A stretch of DNA of 7,456 nt from CAYYNQ01 sp964473105. Lineage in GTDB: Bacteria; Sumerlaeota; Sumerlaeia; MVZB01. The notes beneath the pieces are model-generated. The model saw only the letters and a program-made list of their open reading frames with translations. It made no database searches and was not told the DNA's origin. Both the position numbers and the translations under genes were made by a program. The stretch lies in NCBI GenBank assembly GCA_964473105.1, contig CAYYNQ010000060.1, positions 1 to 7,456 on the forward strand, given 5' to 3'. Each line of letters starts with the position of its first letter. Position 1 is the first letter of the stretch. Of this stretch, positions 1-5,073 are shown piece by piece.

Positions 1-1233
1 CATCATTTCAACCAGTTTGTCCTTGATGGAGTGCGCATAAAAATAATTTCCGGCCGGATTGTAATGGCCGGTATAATAACGGTCGTGATAGGTCTCGAAA
101 TCGATCTTGAAGTTCGCGAAGTCGCGGGCGTGGGCCTCAAGCAGGTCCGTGTACTGATAACCCCTCTTGTCCAGCAGGTCAACCATCTCCTGGTCGAAAC
201 GGATTCCCTCCTCGATATACTTTCTCATGACATGAATGCTGCCGTATGAAAGCACGAACATCAACTTCCTGTTGCTGGCCTTGCAGAATTCAGCGACTTT
301 GTCGATGGTGCGCAGCGTGGCATACATGCCCGCCTGCTTGAGGATGGTCTCGGCCGTCTGGCGCAGGACCTGTGGATTATTTACCTCGACATCCATACCG
401 AAGTCGGCAGCGAGCCTAGAAATGGACTCGTAGCTTCTTTCGGGCGTTCCATTCTTGAGGTTCTCGCGTGCCACGACAATCTTGAGGTAGAAATCATCCT
501 TGAATGTCGCATAGATCCAGTCCAGGTCGCACAACTTGTAGACCGACTCGGGGGTTGGGCAGACATTGGACAGCTCTGTAAATTCACCGGTTGAAGGATT
601 GACCCTCACATAAGGCATCGTCGGGTGGATCGACTTCGGGCCGCGTTTGCCGTAGGGGATCCTCTGCCAGCTGATGACGTTGCGATGGTGATCGTTTTCA
701 TAGAGGTTGAAGATGATGTATTTCGCGGGTCGGGCTTTCTCCTCACGCAGCATCCGCCTGTAGGCCCAGTAGATCGAGTTCCCGGTTCCATAATTGCGCA
801 CGGGTTCGTCGAGGTGCGAGGCAAGGACCTCCTGCCAGGTTTCACCGTCGTTGACCTGTTCGCACTGGACAAAGCTGTCACCGTAGGTGTTGATACGGCA
901 GGCTTTCGCTGCGTGGTTAAGCATCTGCCGGGCGCCGGTCACCGTGTCGTATTGATAATGGACGATCGAGTTGTCAACGCCGTGCCGCTCCGAGCGGTTA
1001 TCCAGCAAAAAACCCATCTCAGGGTCGTGCTTGCCAAAGAGAAAAGAACGCCGTGCGGACCAGTCGTCAATTTCCTTCGGAGTCAGCCTGATGTAGTCCA
1101 GGTATTTTCGTGTCCCGGCCGGATCGATCGGCAGGGGTTCCGATCCAACGTCGGCCCCTCCTGTCAATCCTGCGAGAATGACAAAAGTAATTATCGATGA
1201 TAAACCTGCCTTCCTGCTTCTTGTTTCCCACAT
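1..1233 (-). CDS. Secreted SGNH/GDSL-type hydrolase (probable esterase), C-terminus cut by window edge
   Basis: An open frame of 411 codons starts at the ATG at 1233 and reaches the window edge without a stop, so the gene is partial at its C-terminus. The start follows a good ribosome-binding site (AGGGA, 6 bases away). Residues 1-27 look like a Sec signal peptide (basic MWETRSRKAG, then hydrophobic LSSIITFVILAGL). SGNH blocks are recognisable: block I TYGDSF with nucleophile candidate Ser120; block II NYGTGNSIYWAYRR with Gly149; block III FNLYENDHHRN with Asn180; block V GHYNPAGN with His390. In SGNH proteins of this pattern, block V usually carries an Asp two or three residues before the His. 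Here those positions are Thr388 and Tyr387, so the Asp is unclear. The likely role is ester hydrolysis on a glycan outside the cytoplasm, inferred from the family and the neighbouring glycoside hydrolases. His390 lies close to the edge, so little of the protein is probably missing. The substrate is unknown. It follows the GH127-like gene by 74 bases. Confidence 0.75.
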   Translation of the reverse strand, partial: MWETRSRKAGLSSIITFVILAGLTGGADVGSEPLPIDPAGTRKYLDYIRLTPKEIDDWSARRSFLFGKHDPEMGFLLDNRSERHGVDNSIVHYQYDTVTGARQMLNHAAKACRINTYGDSFVQCEQVNDGETWQEVLASHLDEPVRNYGTGNSIYWAYRRMLREEKARPAKYIIFNLYENDHHRNVISWQRIPYGKRGPKSIHPTMPYVRVNPSTGEFTELSNVCPTPESVYKLCDLDWIYATFKDDFYLKIVVARENLKNGTPERSYESISRLAADFGMDVEVNNPQVLRQTAETILKQAGMYATLRTIDKVAEFCKASNRKLMFVLSYGSIHVMRKYIEEGIRFDQEMVDLLDKRGYQYTDLLEAHARDFANFKIDFETYHDRYYTGHYNPAGNYFYAHSIKDKLVEMM

Positions 1234-1239
1234 GAAATT

Positions 1240-1244
1240 TCCCT
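1240..1244 (-). promoter_or_regulatory. Ribosome-binding site of the SGNH hydrolase gene
   Basis: On the minus strand AGGGA lies 6 bases before the ATG at 1233. It supports this start, which also places the hydrophobic signal peptide at the N-terminus. The 74-base gap to the preceding gene shows no convincing terminator, so co-transcription is plausible. Confidence 0.6.
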
Positions 1245-1307
1245 GAACCCCCCGTTTTTCCAAGTGTGATATCCGCCTTTGATTTGATCCCGGTTCGGGA
1301 GGTTCAA

Positions 1308-3359
1308 TCAATAATCAAGCTCGTCCTCGGCCACGAAACGCGTGACCTCTCGCCAGAGGGTTTCGCTCCCGCGGTAATGACCGCGCTGGTAAAGCGGAAG
1401 GTACTTGCCGGGCGGATCGACGGAGACCACATCGTTACCTCGGACCACGAAGGTGTAATCGAAACCCTCGATCGTCCGCTTCTCGGTTCTTTCCGAGATC
1501 GGAAAACGGAGAACAATCTCGTCACGCTTGCGGACATTTCCCAGGACGGCATACCGATTCGAGAAGTCCATCCTACTCGGCCGGCCGTTGATTTCAACCC
1601 GTAATTCATCCGGCCGAATCCATTCCGGGATCCGGACCTCAAGTCCCTGATTTTGCTTGATTCGTATGTCGACCCGACCGCGATAAGGGATGTGACTGTC
1701 GATATCCATCCACTTTGAAGCACGGTTGAGTAGCAGGTTGATACGGGTCCGGCCGTCCTCATGATTGAGGATATTTTTCCAGACATGGTAGAGCGCCCTG
1801 CAGCCGGAACCGGTGCAGCAGGTCATGGTTGTCGTGATGATGTCGTGCGTGTTGCCGCCCCACCAGTCCTCGCGATAGGCCCAGTCGTTCGGTGTCGGCC
1901 AGCCGGCGAAGTTCCCGACACTGCGTTCACCGACACGGTCGGTCGAGCAGCGATCGGCCTTGAAGAAACCGGGATTAAATGGCGAGCGAGAATAGTCGAG
2001 ATGTCCATCGGTCAGCCAGTTGGATTGGGTCAGCTGATTTTCGACCAGTTGGTTTCGTGTCCAGCGGTCGACATCGTCCCACTTGTCGACTCCCATCTGT
2101 GAGAGCAGAATGCCGGCCATGATCATGTCGGCGACCTCGCAGGTTTCCGAGGTCTGCGCACCGACATATTCGTCATAGGTGACCATCGGGAAAAACCCGA
2201 CCAGAGGTTCACCGTTGTCACGGGCCCACTCGTAGGACTTCAAGCCGCGGTCGAACAATACCTGATTTCCGGTTTCGCGCGCGGTATACAGCGCACCCAG
2301 GATGTTCATGGCATGGGTGTGGAAATGGGCGCATTTTCCGCGTAACCCACCACCGCCGACGTTCGGGCCGCCGAACCTGAAACGTCCGTCGGGTTCGTTG
2401 TATTCAACCTTGAGCAGGTTGTAGTTCATCATCTTCTCGGCGAGCCGGGCTGCAGGGGTATCGCCAGATGACACCGCGTGTTTTGCCAGGTTGAGCGCGA
2501 TCCAGGCCTGTGAGCCGGCGAGATACAGGTGTTCGCCGAACCAGGCATCGTTTTTCACGATGGGTTTGTCCGGCGTCATCCAGGTGCTGAACACGTGGGC
2601 ATAATCTCCATCCTGCAGGATCACGCGCCGGTAACCTTCAACCAGCTTGTTCGCGGCAGTGCGCCAGGGGCCGTCGGGATCGAGCCAGGCGTAATTGTTC
2701 AGCGCACTGAGTGAACGCGCGGTGCCGTATCCCAGCAGACAGACCTGTTTATAGCCGTCATCGATGCCGGGCAGGCCCGATGCAGGATCAAATGTTGAAG
2801 GCAGGATCCATACCCGGCCGCCGGTGGTGGGCGTGTAGATCAGGCCGTCATCGCCCTGCATTTTGAGCAGGACCTCGAGCATGCCGCGCTCGATGTCGAG
2901 GTTCTGGCGGCTTCCGGACATGACACGCATGTAGGGCAGCACCTCAAGAAACTTGCCGTGGCAGGGGATGTCGGACGGGTTGTGAAACATCGCGGGAGGT
3001 TGTGCCATGTGTGCGATGCTGCTGAAGATCTCGAACTCGCAGTTGCGGTTGACGATCTCGGTGAGCCCATGGACGCCGAGCCGTGCGCGTTCGGCCAAGT
3101 CGAGCGTGGCCGGGACAAGGGCTTCATAATATTCACCCGGGTATTCGGGGACCTCGAAATCCGGTGGGTCGGGATTGATGAACTCGACCGTCCCGGGCAG
3201 CGGCGGGTCGGGATGAAAAATCCCGCCGGATTTTTGAGATGCGGGGAGGGGACCGGCCAGCAGGATATAGCAGGTGAGAACTGTCAAGATGGCTGGAATG
3301 GATGGCTGTCCGTTACATCCCTGAGATCTGGAAAAGATCGTGACGGAATAAAAAATCAT
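1308..3359 (-). CDS. Secreted GH127-like glycoside hydrolase (beta-L-arabinofuranosidase family), second copy
   Basis: Predicted 683-residue exported enzyme. The frame is open further upstream, to an ATG at 3440, but those codons are a leftover of another gene's 3' end. The ATG at 3359 has a GGAG site 6 bases before it and puts the signal peptide near the N-terminus (hydrophobic stretch around residues 20-38, ending LLAGPLPAS). Family marks of GH127/DUF1680 are a Glu-x-Cys motif (SETCEVADM, Glu405 and Cys407) and a Cys-Cys motif (CCTGSGCRALYHVWKNIL, Cys514-Cys515). In the studied Bifidobacterium enzyme the matching residues bind zinc and the first Cys of the pair is the nucleophile, so this copy keeps the metal/nucleophile set. 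The general acid/base Glu, about 16 residues before the Glu-x-Cys, is not obvious; the nearest Glu is 8 residues before. The C-terminus carries the RGHYRGSETLWREVTRF tail shared with its paralogs. Likely role: release of L-arabinofuranose or a related sugar. The exact substrate cannot be read from sequence. Confidence 0.85.
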   Translation of the reverse strand: MIFYSVTIFSRSQGCNGQPSIPAILTVLTCYILLAGPLPASQKSGGIFHPDPPLPGTVEFINPDPPDFEVPEYPGEYYEALVPATLDLAERARLGVHGLTEIVNRNCEFEIFSSIAHMAQPPAMFHNPSDIPCHGKFLEVLPYMRVMSGSRQNLDIERGMLEVLLKMQGDDGLIYTPTTGGRVWILPSTFDPASGLPGIDDGYKQVCLLGYGTARSLSALNNYAWLDPDGPWRTAANKLVEGYRRVILQDGDYAHVFSTWMTPDKPIVKNDAWFGEHLYLAGSQAWIALNLAKHAVSSGDTPAARLAEKMMNYNLLKVEYNEPDGRFRFGGPNVGGGGLRGKCAHFHTHAMNILGALYTARETGNQVLFDRGLKSYEWARDNGEPLVGFFPMVTYDEYVGAQTSETCEVADMIMAGILLSQMGVDKWDDVDRWTRNQLVENQLTQSNWLTDGHLDYSRSPFNPGFFKADRCSTDRVGERSVGNFAGWPTPNDWAYREDWWGGNTHDIITTTMTCCTGSGCRALYHVWKNILNHEDGRTRINLLLNRASKWMDIDSHIPYRGRVDIRIKQNQGLEVRIPEWIRPDELRVEINGRPSRMDFSNRYAVLGNVRKRDEIVLRFPISERTEKRTIEGFDYTFVVRGNDVVSVDPPGKYLPLYQRGHYRGSETLWREVTRFVAEDELDY

Positions 3360-3365
3360 TTGGTT

Positions 3366-3369
3366 CTCC
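3366..3369 (-). promoter_or_regulatory. Ribosome-binding site deciding the start of the second GH127-like gene
   Basis: GGAG on the minus strand sits 6 bases before the ATG at 3359. It favours that start over the in-frame ATG at 3440, whose codons derive from the tail of the paralog. The same site is preserved in the other repeat copy at 4964-4967. Confidence 0.7.
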
Positions 3370-3413
3370 ACTGGAATATCACATCGACTGGGGGGGGTTC
3401 TTCTCCAACATGT

Positions 3414-3476
3414 CTGCCATGTCAATTCCTTGTCAGGCATGAAGCGGGCGACCTTTTTCCAGTGTGTCTCGCCGCT
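3414..3476 (-). pseudogene. Orphan 3' fragment of the upstream GH127-like gene
   Basis: On the minus strand these 21 codons read SGETHWKKVARFMPDKELTW followed by Gln. The first 20 residues are identical to the C-terminus of the complete GH127-like protein encoded at 7077-5011. In the intact gene the next codon is the stop TAG; here it is CAG, so the stop is lost and the frame runs into the second GH127-like gene. The fragment begins six bases after the stop codon of the aldehyde dehydrogenase and in the same frame as it. It has no start signal of its own and is best explained as the by-product of the event that inserted the dehydrogenase. Confidence 0.85.
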
Positions 3477-4899
3477 TACTTCTCACAAGTTGAAACAATA
3501 AGTCTTTAATTCAGTCATTTCATGGATTGCATGTGCTACACCCTCCCTGCCGAGTCCGGACCCACCTACACCGCCAAACGGCATTGCGTCAACGCGGTAA
3601 TCACTACTGTCATTAATCATCACTCCGCCGCAATGCAGCGCATCTGCAATGTGATGCGCGCTACCTAGGTTGCTCGTAAATATCCCGGCCTGTAGACCAT
3701 AATCGACATCATTTGCCCGGCTGATCGCATCACTGACTTCTGTGAAGGGGTATAGAGCTACAACTGGCCCAAACACCTCCTCTTTAGATATTCGGCATTC
3801 AGGAGAAACATTGTCGAGAACGGTTGGCTCCCAAAAGCGGCCATTAGAATCGCCGCCTGTCAATACACGTCCTTTATGGTCAATTGCATCTTGGACAAAA
3901 TCTTTGATTTTATGCAGGGCCGAATCGTTGATCATAGGTCCCACATCCGTTGTCTCATCCAGTTTGTTTCCGACCTTCAGATTTTTCGTCCGTTCGACGA
4001 ATGATTTCGAAAAAATATCGAAAATATCTCGTTCTATAAATATCCGTTGAACGTGAAGACAGTTTTGGCCAGCTGCAAAGAATGCTCCACTTACGGTGGA
4101 GCGTACGGCCAGCTCAATATCGGCGTCCGCCATGACAATGCTGGGGCAGTTACTGCCAAGCTCCATGCCTATCTTTTTTAACCCGGTTTGCGCCAAGATA
4201 TGGTTGCCTACCTCGGAACTCCCAGTGAATGACACCATGCGGACACGTGAATCAGACACCAGTTGGTCACCAATTATGGCACCGGAGCCAGTTATCAATT
4301 GTAAGATCCCGTGCGGTAAGTCTGTTGCAGCAAACAAGTCAACGAGTTTCTTTGCTGACAATGGTGTGGAAGAGTGTGGTTTTAAGATAGTGGCATTCCC
4401 GGCGGCAACAGAGGGACCGATTTTATGGGCAACTAAATTAAGTGGATCGTTGTAAGGAGTCATGGCGACTACCACACCCACAGGACAGCGTTTAAAATAG
4501 CCAAAGCGGTTTTCCGACCCAGGCATTTGGTCGAATGAGATAGTTTCTCCATTAAGCCTTCGGGCTTCTTCGGAACTAATTCTCAAAGTTTCGACACACC
4601 GGCGGACCTCTTTGCGTGCTTCACGAATAGTTTTAACGCCCTCCCTGGCGATCAAACAGGCGAAGTCCTCGGCGGTTTGTGAGACTGCTTCAGCAACTTG
4701 ACGTAAAATTCTGACTCGTATGTGGGCGGGGAGATTTCGACTGATCTCACTTGCCGAGCTGGCCGTAGCCAGTATTCTTTCGACATCGTCATGACTAGCG
4801 CTGGGGACCGTACCTACTAGCTCATCAGTCCCCGGGTCAAACACTTTAATCGCTTTCATTTTTCTGATCTTTCTCGTTATGGATTCTGCAACATCTACA
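3477..4899 (-). other. Inserted segment: aldehyde dehydrogenase cassette between direct repeats
   Basis: This 1423-base segment is what lies between the two repeat copies. It consists almost entirely of the aldehyde dehydrogenase CDS, plus 40 bases before its start and 6 after its stop. No transposase, integrase, terminal inverted repeats or attachment-site-like sequence was seen inside it. Hand counts of two 60-base stretches give 38% and 47% GC, against 55% and 60% in stretches of the neighbouring GH127-like genes. Known transposons duplicate only a few bases at the target, so a duplication of about 175 bases points to recombination, a circular intermediate, or replication template switching (inference). 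Confidence 0.7.
3483..4859 (-). CDS. NAD(P)-dependent aldehyde dehydrogenase, lactaldehyde/glycolaldehyde dehydrogenase-like
   Basis: Predicted 458-residue soluble cytoplasmic enzyme that oxidises an aldehyde to a carboxylic acid. The ALDH superfamily marks are complete: Asn137 (TPYN), cofactor Lys160 (ILKPHSS), nucleotide-binding FTGSSEVG at 211-218, general base Glu233 (GMELG), nucleophile Cys267 (GQNC), EEVFGPV at 360-366 and the C-terminal MPFGGVGGSGLGREG. The Glu-Cys spacing of 34 is the usual one. The NDSSDYRVDAMPFGG block resembles archaeal lactaldehyde dehydrogenases, so a small hydroxy-aldehyde is a reasonable guess; the substrate is not proven. The ATG at 4859 was chosen because it gives the normal ALDH N-terminus (MKAIKVFDPGTDE). 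The frame is open to an ATG at 4916, but that extension enters the duplicated GH127 sequence. Its ribosome site is weak (GAGAAAGA). It is the only non-secreted product in the cluster, has lower GC in sampled stretches, and is bracketed by direct repeats, all suggesting later arrival. Confidence 0.9.
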   Translation of the reverse strand: MKAIKVFDPGTDELVGTVPSASHDDVERILATASSASEISRNLPAHIRVRILRQVAEAVSQTAEDFACLIAREGVKTIREARKEVRRCVETLRISSEEARRLNGETISFDQMPGSENRFGYFKRCPVGVVVAMTPYNDPLNLVAHKIGPSVAAGNATILKPHSSTPLSAKKLVDLFAATDLPHGILQLITGSGAIIGDQLVSDSRVRMVSFTGSSEVGNHILAQTGLKKIGMELGSNCPSIVMADADIELAVRSTVSGAFFAAGQNCLHVQRIFIERDIFDIFSKSFVERTKNLKVGNKLDETTDVGPMINDSALHKIKDFVQDAIDHKGRVLTGGDSNGRFWEPTVLDNVSPECRISKEEVFGPVVALYPFTEVSDAISRANDVDYGLQAGIFTSNLGSAHHIADALHCGGVMINDSSDYRVDAMPFGGVGGSGLGREGVAHAIHEMTELKTYCFNL

Positions 4900-4957
4900 A
4901 TGGCTGTCCGGTACATCCCTGGGATCTGGAAAGGATCGTGACGGAATAAAAGATCAT
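4895..4957 (-). pseudogene. Orphan 5' fragment of the second GH127-like gene, now a possible 20-codon leader
   Basis: The right repeat copy preserves the GGAG ribosome site and ATG of the second GH127-like gene. From this ATG the frame reads MIFYSVTILSRSQGCTGQPL and then meets TAG, created just past the repeat boundary where the inserted segment begins. It matches the first residues of the intact gene (MIFYSVTIFSRSQGCNGQPS) with small changes. The stop lies 35 bases before the dehydrogenase start. Because its translation signals are intact, it may still be translated and could bring ribosomes to the dehydrogenase message. That effect is inference. Confidence 0.7.
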
Positions 4958-5073
4958 TTGGTTCTCCACTGGAATATCACATCGACTGGGGGGATTCTTC
5001 TCCAACATGTCTACCACGTCAATTCCTTGTCAGGCATGAAGCGGGCGACCTTTTTCCAGTGTGTCTCGCCGCT
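4900..5073. repeat. Right copy of the ~175-base direct repeat flanking the aldehyde dehydrogenase
   Basis: Partner of 3302-3476, at an offset of 1597-1598 bases. In this copy the 3' end of the upstream GH127-like gene is functional, including its TAG stop at 5011-5013. The GH127 start region it also contains is cut off after 58 bases. Differences from the left copy include the G-run length, the stop codon position (TAG here, CAG in the left copy) and several single-base changes. Confidence 0.95.

Larger units (their letters stand above)
3302..3476. repeat. Left copy of a ~175-base direct repeat flanking the aldehyde dehydrogenase
   Basis: This segment matches 4900-5073 in the same orientation. 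By eye there are seven substitutions and one indel, the indel lying in a G-run of eight here and six in the other copy. Bases 3421-3476 are identical to the other copy. The copy contains, in minus-strand order, the last codons of the upstream GH127-like gene (non-functional here), the spacer, and the ribosome-binding site, start and first codons of the downstream GH127-like gene (functional here). Similarity ends abruptly at both limits. Confidence 0.95.

Noticed and set aside
625..1200. Open frame of about 191 codons on the plus strand
   Set aside because: It is antisense to the SGNH hydrolase frame, which has a ribosome site, a signal peptide and catalytic blocks. No independent support was seen.
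1288..1300. Short inverted repeat TCCCG-GTT-CGGGA just after the second GH127-like gene
   Set aside because: The stem is only five base pairs and no T-run follows on the minus strand, so it is not a credible terminator.
2958..3509. Plus-strand open frame of about 183 codons crossing the repeat
   Set aside because: It is antisense to the second GH127-like gene and the orphan fragment, with no recognisable motifs.
4860..4899. Possible promoter immediately before the dehydrogenase
   Set aside because: Only loose TTG- and TA-containing words were seen, with no convincing -35/-10 pair, and the host's promoter consensus is unknown.
3477..4899. Insertion sequence or integron-type cassette
   Set aside because: No transposase, terminal inverted repeats, short target duplication or recombination-site-like hairpin was found. 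The flanking repeats are host GH127 sequence.
4860..4916. Longer dehydrogenase start at 4916
   Set aside because: The first codons lie inside the duplicated GH127 sequence, and the extension (MYRTAIVDVAESITRKIRK) is not part of a normal ALDH N-terminus. The ATG at 4859 fits the family.
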